From the NCBI GenBank assembly GCA_020621865.1, contig JAHRYW010000006.1:62001-126000 (forward strand): a stretch of 64,000 nt of DNA. The letters are read 5' to 3'. How positions within the stretch are numbered: the stretch's first letter is position 1; every line of letters begins with the position of its first letter. Made by a program: the position numbers and the translations under genes. This DNA comes from Betaproteobacteria bacterium. Lineage in GTDB: Bacteria; Pseudomonadota; Gammaproteobacteria; Burkholderiales; Rhodocyclaceae. Positions 9,662-17,344 of the stretch are shown here, piece after piece. A model generated the notes under the pieces. That model searched no databases. It worked only from the letters and a program-made list of their open reading frames with translations, and was not told where the DNA came from.

Positions 9662-10246
9662 TCAATTGACCAGCGCCGCTTCGATTTCGGCGAAAGTGCT
9701 GGCCAGCTCGAAGGCAAGCACCGGTACGCCGAGCAGACGGCCGATGTGGGTCGCCGAGAACAGCCCGCGCACGCGCGGCAGGCCATTCGACGGATCGACA
9801 TCCTCGACCAGGATGTGCTGACGGCCGGCCTGCTTCAGCGCATCGAGGATATCGATGACGCGGGCGTTCATGACCTCGTTGAGATACAGCGTGTCGACGC
9901 GGGCAACCGGCGTCATCAGGTCGGCGACCAGCAGTTCGCTGCGCTTGCAGCCGCGCGCCTGGGCGACCTGCATCGGCTTCTCGCCGAGAATGTCGCGTGC
10001 CGTGATCAGGCCTTCGACACGATCGTCGGCATCGCTGACGATCAGCATGCGAACACCGCGCGAGATCATCCGGGCATTCGCCTCGATGATCGACGCCGAT
10101 GATTCGATATGCACCACATTGACCCGAAGAAAGTCGGTCATCGCCTCGATAGCCGGCGACTCGGCACCAACCAGGTTGTATCCGGATGCACTCAGGGTGG
10201 CATTTCTGGAAATCTTGTGCGTACGCACTTTGGCAGCCAAAGTCAT
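9662..10246 (-). CDS. CBS-domain protein
   Basis: A 194-residue cytosolic protein with two CBS repeats (about residues 40-100 and 110-185; the first contains VEGLITARDILGE, the second VRGLFSATHIGRLLG). CBS pairs bind adenine nucleotides and usually regulate a partner. I chose the ATG at 10246 because GGAGG sits upstream; a longer frame would run on into a region without a site. It precedes the sigma-54 activator gene by 13 nt on the same strand, so the two are probably cotranscribed and the CBS protein may feed energy or nucleotide status into that circuit (inference). No enzymatic domain is attached. Confidence 0.8.
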   Translation of the reverse strand: MTLAAKVRTHKISRNATLSASGYNLVGAESPAIEAMTDFLRVNVVHIESSASIIEANARMISRGVRMLIVSDADDRVEGLITARDILGEKPMQVAQARGCKRSELLVADLMTPVARVDTLYLNEVMNARVIDILDALKQAGRQHILVEDVDPSNGLPRVRGLFSATHIGRLLGVPVLAFELASTFAEIEAALVN

Positions 10247-10408
10247 GTCTCGATCCTCCATCCGCTTGTTGTCGTTCGAAGAACAGCACTCTGTTGAGTC
10301 GGAGCAGCAATCATGACGACGGCCAATCCCGACGTCTGCACAGTATTCTGCGATTTGCAACGCAATACAAGCGCCCGCAAAAAATTCCCCGGCAGGCCAT
10401 CCGTGCAC

Positions 10409-10435
10409 AAAAAAGCCCGGCTATGCAGCCGGGCT
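10409..10435 (-). terminator. Intrinsic terminator after amtB
   Basis: Perfect 9-bp arms AGCCCGGCT and AGCCGGGCT with a four-base loop (10414-10435), followed on the minus strand by a run of six T. It lies about 30 nt beyond the amtB stop. Confidence 0.9.
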
Positions 10436-10463
10436 CTGCGGAACGACCTTGCCCCTCGCAGGA

Positions 10464-11666
10464 TTACCAGTTCGGTTCCCGTTCCGGCGTCGCCGTAATT
10501 TTGTGGATACTGAGATCGGCGCCGTCGTATTCTTCTTCCTGGTCAAGGCGCAGCCCCATGGTCGCCTTCAAGGTCCCGTAGACCAACAGGCCACCAAGCA
10601 ACGCCACAACAATGGCCATGCCAGTCATGATCAACTGGGGCATGAAGGCGATGCCGCCGGCGCCGCCCAGGGCCTTGCTGCCGAAAATGCCGGCCGCGAT
10701 GCCGCCCCAGGCGCCGCACAGGCCGTGCAGCGGCCAGACACCGAGGACATCGTCGATCTTCCAGCGGTTCTGGGTCAGCGTGAACATGACCACGAACAGG
10801 CCGCCGGCAACGCCACCAACGACCAAAGCACCAATCGGGTGCATCAGGTCAGAGCCGGCACAGACAGCCACCAGGCCGGCGAGCGGGCCGTTGTGCAGGA
10901 AGCCCGGGTCGTTTTTGCCAAGGACCAGCGCGACCAGCGTGCCACCGACCATGGCCATCAGCGAATTGAGCGCCACCAGGCCGGAAACCTTGTCCAGCGT
11001 CTGGGCGCTCATCACATTGAAGCCAAACCAGCCGACGGTCAGAATCCAGGCACCCAGCGCCAGGAAGGGGATCGATGAAGGCGGGTGGGCGGAAATCCGG
11101 CCATCCTTGCTGTAACGGCCGTAGCGCGCACCAAGCAACAGCACCGCCGGCAAGGCGATCCAGCCGCCCATGGCGTGAACGACGACGGAACCGGCAAAGT
11201 CGTGGAATTCCTCGCCGAACGAAGCCTTCAGCCAGGCCTGGATGCCGAAGGCCTGGTTCCAGGCGATCCCCTCGAAGAACGGGTAGACGAACCCGACCAG
11301 CAGGAAGGTGGCGAGCAATTGCGGGTGGAATTTGGCCCGCTCGGCAATGCCGCCGGAAATGATGGCCGGGATGGCGGCAGCGAAGGTGAGCAGGAAGAAG
11401 AACTTGGTCATTTCGTAGCCGTTCTTCGCCATCAGCGTATCGACGCCAGTGAAGAAATTGGTGCCGTAAGCAATGCTGTAGCCGACGAAGAAATAAGCGA
11501 TGGTCGACACGCCGAAATCGCTCAGGATCTTGACCAGCGCATTGACCTGATTCTTTTTGCGGACGGTGCCAACCTCAAGAAAGGCGAAGCCCGCATGCAT
11601 GGCCAGCACCATGATGGCGCCGAGCAGAATGAACAGCACATTGCTACCTGATTGATACGCTTCCAT
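10464..11666 (-). CDS. amtB: AmtB-type ammonium transporter
   Basis: A 400-residue polytopic inner-membrane ammonium channel of the Amt/Mep/Rh family. Family landmarks are visible: AFLEVGTVRKKN near the N terminus, the DFAGSVVVHAMGG segment with the conserved aspartate and first pore histidine, and DVLGVWPLHGLCGAWGG with the second pore histidine. The short charged C-terminal tail is where a PII protein would dock, but no glnK lies next to it. I chose the ATG at 11666, which begins MEAYQSG and leaves a short leader after the predicted sigma-54 promoter at 11701-11715. That promoter, together with the NtrC-like dyad at 11765-11791, points to nitrogen-limitation control. A strong terminator ends the unit. 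Confidence 0.95.
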   Translation of the reverse strand: MEAYQSGSNVLFILLGAIMVLAMHAGFAFLEVGTVRKKNQVNALVKILSDFGVSTIAYFFVGYSIAYGTNFFTGVDTLMAKNGYEMTKFFFLLTFAAAIPAIISGGIAERAKFHPQLLATFLLVGFVYPFFEGIAWNQAFGIQAWLKASFGEEFHDFAGSVVVHAMGGWIALPAVLLLGARYGRYSKDGRISAHPPSSIPFLALGAWILTVGWFGFNVMSAQTLDKVSGLVALNSLMAMVGGTLVALVLGKNDPGFLHNGPLAGLVAVCAGSDLMHPIGALVVGGVAGGLFVVMFTLTQNRWKIDDVLGVWPLHGLCGAWGGIAAGIFGSKALGGAGGIAFMPQLIMTGMAIVVALLGGLLVYGTLKATMGLRLDQEEEYDGADLSIHKITATPEREPNW

Positions 11667-11689
11667 GAAACCCCCAAGAAAAAGACTGG

Positions 11690-11716
11690 GGAAACGAGAA
11701 GCAAGCACCATTCCAG
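11690..11716 (-). promoter_or_regulatory. Predicted sigma-54 promoter of amtB
   Basis: On the minus strand TGGAATGGTGCTTGC (11701-11715) has GG and GC exactly ten bases apart and the TTGC box. The predicted start near 11690 is about 24 nt before the amtB ATG. The -24 half matches the consensus less well than that of the permease operon. Confidence 0.6.
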
Positions 11717-11762
11717 TGCGCTAAAAATGTTTTAAATCAGTGCATTGCAATAGGCATTTTTC

Positions 11763-11791
11763 AAAAAACAGCACCACATTGGTGCTGTTTT
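11763..11791. promoter_or_regulatory. NtrC-like dyad that can also act as the mltA terminator
   Basis: A perfect 12-bp inverted repeat (AAAACAGCACCA at 11765-11776, TGGTGCTGTTTT at 11780-11791) contains AGCACCACATTGGTGCT, which matches the classical NtrC enhancer (GCAC-N5-TGGTGC). It sits about 88 bp upstream of the amtB sigma-54 start. It also lies 35 nt after the mltA stop and is followed on the minus strand by six T, so the same bases can form an intrinsic terminator for mltA. Confidence 0.65.
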
Positions 11792-11825
11792 CAATATCTA
11801 CGCGCGACGCTGGTGCATCAACGCC

Positions 11826-13073
11826 TCATTTCGGCGCAAGCTCGGCCGGCAGCAGAACCCACATCCGTCCGCTCTGTTTCATCCGCCCCGCCTGCTCGCC
11901 GGCCTCCTTGCCGAAGCCCCAGAAAAAATCGGCGCGTACCGCGCCCTTGATCGCGCCGCCGGTATCCTGCGCCATGACCAGGCGATTCAACGGCGTCGCC
12001 GAATTTGGCCGCGTCGTGGCCAGGAATACCGGCGCCCCCAACGGCACTGAACGCGGGTCGACGGCAATGCTGCGTTCCGCGGTCAACGGAACGCCCAGCG
12101 CGCCAAGCGGCCCCTCCTGGCTGTTCGGCATCTCGCGGAAGAAGACGTAGCTCGGATTGACATTGAGCAAGGCCTCCAGGCGTGCCGGATTAGCCCGCGC
12201 CCAGGCCTGGATGCCCTGCATCGAGGCCTCCTCCAGCTTCAGTTCGCCGCGCTCGACCAGCGCCTTGCCGATCGACTGATAAGGGTGGCCGTTCTGGTCG
12301 CCGTAGTTCAGGCGGACCATGCTGCCGTCGGCCAGCCTGACGCGCCCGGAACCCTGCACCTGCAGGAAGAACAGTTCGACGGCGTCATCGACGTAAAGCA
12401 GCGTTCGCCCCGGCGCCTTGTCACCCTGGGCGGCCATTTCGGCCCGCGACCAATAGGGCACGACCTTATTGCCCTCCAGGCGGCCGCGCACGCGCTTGTC
12501 CTTCAGTTCGGGAAAGACGGCCGACAGATCGATGGTCAGCAGATCGTCCGGAACGCCGCGAACCGGCTGCTCGTAGCCACGAATCCGGGTTCGGCTGCCG
12601 CGCAGCAGCGGCTCGTAATAGCCGGTGACCAGCCCGTTGACCGCACCATCGCCGCCGACGATGGCGTAGGGCCGCAGGCTCTGCTCGAAGAAACGCCGCA
12701 CATCCAGCCCCGGCTTGCCATCGGATGCCCTGGCCAGATCGCAGACACGCTTCCAGGCAGCGCCATTGCCCTTGCTGTTGATGCCGCGACAGGATTGCAT
12801 GAAGGCCGGCCAGGCCGCCTCCAGATTGTCGTCGGCCCAGCCCGGCAGCTCGCTCCAGGCAGCAAGCTGGAACGAGCGGGTGAAGACCGGGGCAGCGGCG
12901 GGCACCGGCGTTGCAGCCGGGCAAACCGGGCATGCCTGACAGGGCGCACAGCTTGCCAGCGCGGCAGCCGGAGCCGGCGACACGGTGGTCGTCGGCAAAA
13001 TGTTGGGCGGCACACTGGAGCAAGCGCCCAACAGGGCAACAAATAAAACGGCGGCAACTTGGATTTTTCGCAT
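11826..13073 (-). CDS. mltA: Membrane-bound lytic murein transglycosylase A
   Basis: A 415-residue outer-membrane lipoprotein that cleaves the MurNAc-GlcNAc bond of peptidoglycan with formation of 1,6-anhydro-MurNAc. The N terminus is a lipoprotein signal (MRKIQVAAVLFVALLGAC, with Cys18 as the lipidated residue), then an unusual Cys/Pro-rich linker (CAPCQACPVC at about 46-55), then the MltA domain. Family motifs include VTGYYEP, the FFLQVQGSGRVRL segment, and the C-terminal 3D domain with AQDTGGAIKGAVRADFFWG, containing the catalytic aspartate. I chose the ATG at 13073 because it starts the signal peptide. The four-cysteine linker directly after the lipid anchor is odd for this family and could form disulfides in the periplasm. 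Confidence 0.93.
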   Translation of the reverse strand: MRKIQVAAVLFVALLGACSSVPPNILPTTTVSPAPAAALASCAPCQACPVCPAATPVPAAAPVFTRSFQLAAWSELPGWADDNLEAAWPAFMQSCRGINSKGNGAAWKRVCDLARASDGKPGLDVRRFFEQSLRPYAIVGGDGAVNGLVTGYYEPLLRGSRTRIRGYEQPVRGVPDDLLTIDLSAVFPELKDKRVRGRLEGNKVVPYWSRAEMAAQGDKAPGRTLLYVDDAVELFFLQVQGSGRVRLADGSMVRLNYGDQNGHPYQSIGKALVERGELKLEEASMQGIQAWARANPARLEALLNVNPSYVFFREMPNSQEGPLGALGVPLTAERSIAVDPRSVPLGAPVFLATTRPNSATPLNRLVMAQDTGGAIKGAVRADFFWGFGKEAGEQAGRMKQSGRMWVLLPAELAPK

Positions 13074-13119
13074 GGCTTTCGCTAGAGTTCTCGGTTTGCC
13101 GCGAAGTATACCTGCCACC

Positions 13120-14010
13120 ATGAACGAATCGCCCTCGCTGGAACGCCTGCTTGCCCGCGCCGAAGCCGTCCTCGGCCGCCTGGAGGCGGTATTGCCGCCA
13201 CCTGCGCCACTGCCCGACTGGCAAGCCGCGGTCGCCTTCCGCTGGCGCAAGAGCAATGGCCGGGGCTGGCTGCAACCGGTGCTGCACCCGCACCCGATCC
13301 GCCTGGCCGATCTCGAGAACATCGACGACCAGAAGGAACGCATCGCCGCAAACACCCGCCAGTTCGTCGCCGGCCAGACGGCCAACAACGTGCTGCTGAC
13401 CGGGGCGCGCGGCTGCGGCAAGTCGTCGCTGGTCAAGGCCGTTTTGAACGAATACTCGGCCCAGGGGCTGCGCCTGATCGAAGTCGACAAGGAAGACCTG
13501 GTCGACCTGCCGGACATCGTCGACCAATGCTACGGTCGGCCGGAAAAATTCATCATTTTCTGCGACGACCTTTCCTTCGAAGCCGGTGAAACCGCCTACA
13601 AGGCGCTTAAATCCGTACTCGACGGCTCGATCGCCGCACCGCCGGACAACCTGCTGATCTACGCCACCTCGAACCGCCGGCACCTGATGCCGGAATACTT
13701 CGCCGAAAATCTCGAAGCGCACCGGGTCAATGACGAAATTCACCCCGGCGAAACAACCGAGGAAAAAATCTCGCTGTCCGAACGCTTCGGCCTGTGGATT
13801 TCCTTCTACCCGTTCAGCCAAGACGACTACCTCGATATCGCCTGGCACTGGGCCCGCCAGCTCGGCGTCAGTGAAGAAGTAATCGCCGTCAGCGAGCGCG
13901 AGGCACTGAACTGGGCGCTCGGCCGCGGCTCGCGCTCCGGCCGCGTCGCCTGGCAGTTCGCCAGGGATCTGGCCGGACGCCAGCAGACGATGGCAAAGGA
14001 ACAGCCGTGA
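13120..14010 (+). CDS. AAA+ ATPase of the DUF815 family
   Basis: A 296-residue cytosolic ATPase, divergent from mltA with 46 bp between the starts. Walker A is GARGCGKSS (about residues 90-98), the Walker B region is KFIIFCDDLSFE (about 143-154), and the sensor stretch LLIYATSNRRHLMPEYF is the family hallmark. DUF815 proteins are conserved AAA+ ATPases of poorly known role. Residues 136-144 (QCYGRPEKF) are encoded by a minus-strand copy of the dispersed GACCGTAGCATT repeat, so the repeat is translated here just before Walker B. The last four nucleotides overlap the GTG start of the next gene, so translation is probably coupled with the Nudix-ThiE fusion. Confidence 0.88.
   Translation: MNESPSLERLLARAEAVLGRLEAVLPPPAPLPDWQAAVAFRWRKSNGRGWLQPVLHPHPIRLADLENIDDQKERIAANTRQFVAGQTANNVLLTGARGCGKSSLVKAVLNEYSAQGLRLIEVDKEDLVDLPDIVDQCYGRPEKFIIFCDDLSFEAGETAYKALKSVLDGSIAAPPDNLLIYATSNRRHLMPEYFAENLEAHRVNDEIHPGETTEEKISLSERFGLWISFYPFSQDDYLDIAWHWARQLGVSEEVIAVSEREALNWALGRGSRSGRVAWQFARDLAGRQQTMAKEQP
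13526..13560 (-). repeat. GACCGTAGCATT repeat, copy 3, inside the DUF815 coding sequence
   Basis: The exact core is at 13526-13537 in minus orientation, preceded on that strand by CCGGCC, a T5 run and the GAAAATGATG arm. It lies within an intact reading frame and is read through in the opposite sense to its core. Confidence 0.9.
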
Positions 14011-14951
14011 CCAAGATCGTCGAGGTAGCCGCCGCCGTCATGCTGCGCGCCGACAGCCGGGAATTCCTGCTCGCCCAGCGCCCGGAGGGCAAGGTTTACG
14101 CCGGCTACTGGGAATTCCCCGGTGGCAAGGTCGAGCCCGGCGAAAGCGTGCGTGACGCCCTGATCCGCGAACTGCAGGAAGAACTGGGCATCACGGTTAC
14201 TGCCTGCTCGCCGTGGCTGACCCGCATCTTCACCTATCCGCACGCCACGGTCCGCCTGAATTTCTGGCGGGTCACCGCCTGGGATGGCGAGATCGGCATC
14301 ACGGCACCGCTCGAACATAGCGCCGTCGACTGGCAGCAAACCGGCCAGGCAGCGACCGTCGCCCCCATCCTGCCGGCCAACGACCCGATCCTTAAAGCGC
14401 TGTCGCTGCCGACGACGATGGCCATCACCAACGCCGAGCGGGAAGGCACGGAACGCCAACTCGAAAGACTGGAAGAAGCCCTGGCCGCCGGCCTGCGCCT
14501 GATCCAGGTGCGCGACAAGGGGTGGCCGCAAGCGCAGCGCCTGTGGTTTGCCGAGGCGGTGACCCGACTGGCGCGCACCCATGGCGCCCTGGTCGTCATC
14601 AACGACGACGAGGAAATCGCCCACCGTGTCGGCGCCGACGGCCTGCACCTGTCGGCAGCGCGACTGGCCGCCTGCACGGAGCGTCCCGATTTCAGCTGGG
14701 TCGGTGCGTCTTGCCACAGCGCGGACGAGATTGTCCGTGCTGGCCAACTCGATCTCGATTACGCGCTGCTCGGCCCGGTCCTGCCGACGCCGACGCACCC
14801 CGAATCAGCCGGACTGGGCTGGACAGAATTCAGCCGTGAAATAGCCGGCAATACGCTGCCGGTACTCGCGCTGGGCGGGATGGAAAAATCGATGCTGGCC
14901 GAGGCGCAAGACCGCGGCGCCCACGGCATCGCGCTTATGCGCGGCTGGTAG
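14007..14951 (+). CDS. MutT/Nudix hydrolase fused to a ThiE-like domain
   Basis: A 314-residue two-domain protein. Residues about 1-130 form a Nudix hydrolase with the full Nudix box ([24 protein letters not shown]), similar to MutT, which hydrolyses 8-oxo-dGTP. Residues about 135-314 resemble thiamine-phosphate synthase: [28 protein letters not shown] and [12 protein letters not shown], ending in a TIM-barrel-like stretch. Such Nudix-ThiE fusions are known in proteobacteria; whether the ThiE half makes thiamine phosphate is unclear. The start is a GTG overlapping the stop of the DUF815 gene. The 3' end overlaps the convergent yacG by 17 nt. Confidence 0.88.
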   Translation: MTKIVEVAAAVMLRADSREFLLAQRPEGKVYAGYWEFPGGKVEPGESVRDALIRELQEELGITVTACSPWLTRIFTYPHATVRLNFWRVTAWDGEIGITAPLEHSAVDWQQTGQAATVAPILPANDPILKALSLPTTMAITNAEREGTERQLERLEEALAAGLRLIQVRDKGWPQAQRLWFAEAVTRLARTHGALVVINDDEEIAHRVGADGLHLSAARLAACTERPDFSWVGASCHSADEIVRAGQLDLDYALLGPVLPTPTHPESAGLGWTEFSREIAGNTLPVLALGGMEKSMLAEAQDRGAHGIALMRGW

Positions 14952-15129
14952 GATCCGGCTCGCTACCGGGTTCGTTGCTGTCTTCCTGTACCGGAATCCG
15001 GTAGGAGTCATTGGCCCAGCAACCGAGGTCGATCTGCTTGCAGCGTTCGGAGCAGAACGGACGCCAGGGATTTTCGGGAGCCCACAGGGCATCTCCGCCG
15101 CATTGCGGGCAACGAACCTTGCGCGCCAT
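14935..15129 (-). CDS. yacG: Zinc-binding protein YacG (DNA gyrase inhibitor family)
   Basis: A 64-residue protein with the YacG zinc knuckle: CPQCGG near residues 8-13 and [12 protein letters not shown] near 25-36, giving a Cys4 site, followed by an acidic tail. In E. coli YacG binds GyrB and inhibits gyrase. It is the last gene of a coaE-zapD-yacG run on the minus strand, and its start overlaps the zapD stop. It ends inside the convergent Nudix-ThiE gene. Confidence 0.93.
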   Translation of the reverse strand: MARKVRCPQCGGDALWAPENPWRPFCSERCKQIDLGCWANDSYRIPVQEDSNEPGSEPDPTSRA

Positions 15130-15887
15130 TACAGATTACAGAAGGTCAGGTCGAAGGCGACGTCGCGTTCGCAGCCGCGCGCCTTGATTTCACCAGCCGG
15201 CGGCTTGGTGAAGCGGATGTTGAGAAAATACTTGTTGGCACTAACTTCGGGAATGGCCTGCTCGTCGACGCTGACCGTGACGCGCACCATTTGTGCGGCG
15301 GAACCGCCGAGGTTGAGCTGGAACTGGCCGTTGGCCGCCGTGTAGTTTTTCGGGCGGCCGCTGGAACGCAGCAGGCGCAACACGATGGCCGCCGCATCGC
15401 GCAGGGGCAGTATCGGCTTGAGCCAAGCTTCCAGGGCATGGCGCCGGATATCAACCGGGCGGTGCAGCCACCAGTGATAGGACGGCAGATCGAATTCGCA
15501 GCAGCCGCCGGGAATCGCCACCCGGCTCTTGATGCTCATCAGCCAGTCGTTTTCACGCAGGTACTGGCCGATCTTGCCGGTCATGCCGAGCAGCGCCGCC
15601 GACGACTGTTCGATTTCATAGAGCGCGCCGGACAGCGCCTCTTCGGAAATATCCGGATTATTGCGGAAGGCGAGCAGCGTTTGACGCTGGCGCTCGAGTT
15701 CCTGGATCAGGTCCATCTTGAGGTCGGCCCGACCGGCCACTTCAAGGATTTCGAACAGCGAGACGAGTGCTGCGTGGTGCTCCAGCGAACCGTCTTCCTG
15801 GGTGAAATACGCGGTTTTTTCGAACAGATCCTCGAGCCGCAGCAATGTGCGGATGCGCTCGTTGAACGGATATTCGTAAGTAATCAC
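15129..15887 (-). CDS. zapD: Cell division protein ZapD
   Basis: A 252-residue cytosolic protein that crosslinks FtsZ filaments at the division ring. The body matches ZapD ([21 protein letters not shown] at the start, and conserved WWLHRP and RLLR regions later). The frame could extend upstream to a TTG at 15941, but homologues begin right at the YEYPFNE segment, so I chose the GTG at 15887; no strong ribosome-binding site favours either. It lies between coaE and yacG, the usual order in beta- and gammaproteobacteria. Confidence 0.9.
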   Translation of the reverse strand: MITYEYPFNERIRTLLRLEDLFEKTAYFTQEDGSLEHHAALVSLFEILEVAGRADLKMDLIQELERQRQTLLAFRNNPDISEEALSGALYEIEQSSAALLGMTGKIGQYLRENDWLMSIKSRVAIPGGCCEFDLPSYHWWLHRPVDIRRHALEAWLKPILPLRDAAAIVLRLLRSSGRPKNYTAANGQFQLNLGGSAAQMVRVTVSVDEQAIPEVSANKYFLNIRFTKPPAGEIKARGCERDVAFDLTFCNL

Positions 15888-15944
15888 GCGATGTGCCCAA
15901 GAAAGGGGAAATTTTGTTAATTCTGAGCTATTTGCAAGCAAATC

Positions 15945-16568
15945 TCAACAGGCCGCTTTAACTTTTTCGGCCGAAAGCGCTAGATACTTCAGATGAAGCG
16001 CATCGACCTGCTCGGAAAGCTTTGCCCGATCGCCATCGTTGCCCACGACATCATCGGCAGCCGCCAGGCGCTGCTGGCGCGAGGCCTGCGCGGCCATGAT
16101 CGCCCTGACTTCCGCGGCGCTCATCCCGTTGCGGGCCACCACACGCTCGATCTGCAGGCTTTCTGGACAGTCGACGACCAGGATGCGGTCGCAACGCTCG
16201 CGATAGGTCCCGGACTCGACCAGCAGTGGCACGGCCAGGATGACATAGGGCGCAGCAGCCGCTCGGCAGCGCTCGGCGGAGACCTGGCGAATCAGCGGAT
16301 GGAGGATGGCTTCTAGCCGTGCCCGTGCCGAGGGATCGGTGAAAGCCATGCGCCGCATTGCCGGCCGATCAAGCGCACCGGCAGGCGTCGCCACTTCGGT
16401 GCCGAACTCGCGGAGCAATGCGGGCATGGCCCCGCCACCGACCGCGGTCAGTTGATGGGCGATGGCGTCGGTATCGACCAGCACCGCGCCGCGCTCGACG
16501 AAAAGGTCGGCAACGGTGCTCTTGCCGCTGCCGATGCCCCCGGTCAGGCCGACGACGAAGGCGCTCAC
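15945..16568 (-). CDS. coaE: Dephospho-CoA kinase
   Basis: A 207-residue P-loop kinase that phosphorylates the ribose 3'-OH of dephospho-CoA, the last step of CoA synthesis. It begins VSAFVVGLTGGIGSGKST, with the P-loop GGIGSGKS at about residues 9-16, and has the DTDAIAHQL and HPLIR motifs of the family. The GTG start at 16568 overlaps the stop of the upstream SPOR-domain gene. The long upstream extension of the frame is out of family and was ignored. coaD, which catalyses the preceding step, is also in this window at 34988. Confidence 0.94.
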   Translation of the reverse strand: MSAFVVGLTGGIGSGKSTVADLFVERGAVLVDTDAIAHQLTAVGGGAMPALLREFGTEVATPAGALDRPAMRRMAFTDPSARARLEAILHPLIRQVSAERCRAAAAPYVILAVPLLVESGTYRERCDRILVVDCPESLQIERVVARNGMSAAEVRAIMAAQASRQQRLAAADDVVGNDGDRAKLSEQVDALHLKYLALSAEKVKAAC

Positions 16569-17341
16569 TTGCAGTCTAGCGCGTCGGCCTTGGGCAGTAT
16601 CTTGCCGACCGCCGCCAACAAGCCCCCCTTGCTCGTCTCCGGACCTTGCGCCTGCAGCCGGACGGTACTGTCCTTGCCCGGCCGCGGACCGACCTTCGCC
16701 GAGCGCACACCCTTGGTCTTGAGGTCGGCCAGACGATCCTGGGCACCCTTTTCGGAGGAGAAGACGCCAAGCGAAATGGCAAAGCGACTGGGGCCGTCCT
16801 GAACGACGAAGAAGTCGCTGACATCCAGCTGCTTCAACTCCCCGGCCTTCTTGTCGGCATCGGCCTTGCCGGCCAGCGGCGGAATGAAGACCCACCAACC
16901 ATTGCCTTCTGCGGCGATGACCCGGCGGCTGACCTTGAAATCGGCATACTTGCCGGCCAGCATGGCGGCCAGACGATCGGCATCAGGCGCCGAAAGGTGC
17001 TCCCAGGCAAGGCAAACCTGGGCGATTTCAGGCGGCTTCGAGGCCGTTGCCACAACTTCCTTGGCGGCCTCGGCCGGCTTGGCTGTCTGTTCCGGCGCGG
17101 CTTCCCGGGCCGGCGCCGCAACTGCTTCCTGCGGTGCCGCCTCGACCACGACCGGCTTCGGAATGTCGGCCTTGGCCGGCGCAGCCGGTGCCTCTCCGCG
17201 CGACACGATGCGCATGCGCTCCGGGAAAATCTGCTGATTGACCCGGCCGGCATCCGGATTATCCGGACGGCCGAAATAACCGGCGCTGAACGCGTAGAAC
17301 AGCAGGTTGGCCAGCACCAGCAGGAAGACAAGCAGTTTCAC
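16565..17341 (-). CDS. Membrane-anchored SPOR-like domain protein
   Basis: A 258-residue protein with an N-terminal membrane helix (about residues 3-20), a long Pro/Ala/Glu linker (about 50-105) and a C-terminal globular region. There WWVFIPPLAGKADADKKAGELK and FAISLGVFSSEKGAQDRLADLK resemble the two halves of a SPOR domain, which binds denuded glycan strands at the septum. Two cysteines (one in the folded domain, one at the C terminus) could pair in the periplasm. The GTG start at 17341 is preceded by AGGTAGG. It sits three bases after trpB2 and overlaps coaE. The placement with coaE and zapD fits a cell-envelope or division role (inference). Confidence 0.75.
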   Translation of the reverse strand: MKLLVFLLVLANLLFYAFSAGYFGRPDNPDAGRVNQQIFPERMRIVSRGEAPAAPAKADIPKPVVVEAAPQEAVAAPAREAAPEQTAKPAEAAKEVVATASKPPEIAQVCLAWEHLSAPDADRLAAMLAGKYADFKVSRRVIAAEGNGWWVFIPPLAGKADADKKAGELKQLDVSDFFVVQDGPSRFAISLGVFSSEKGAQDRLADLKTKGVRSAKVGPRPGKDSTVRLQAQGPETSKGGLLAAVGKILPKADALDCK

Positions 17342-17344
17342 GAA

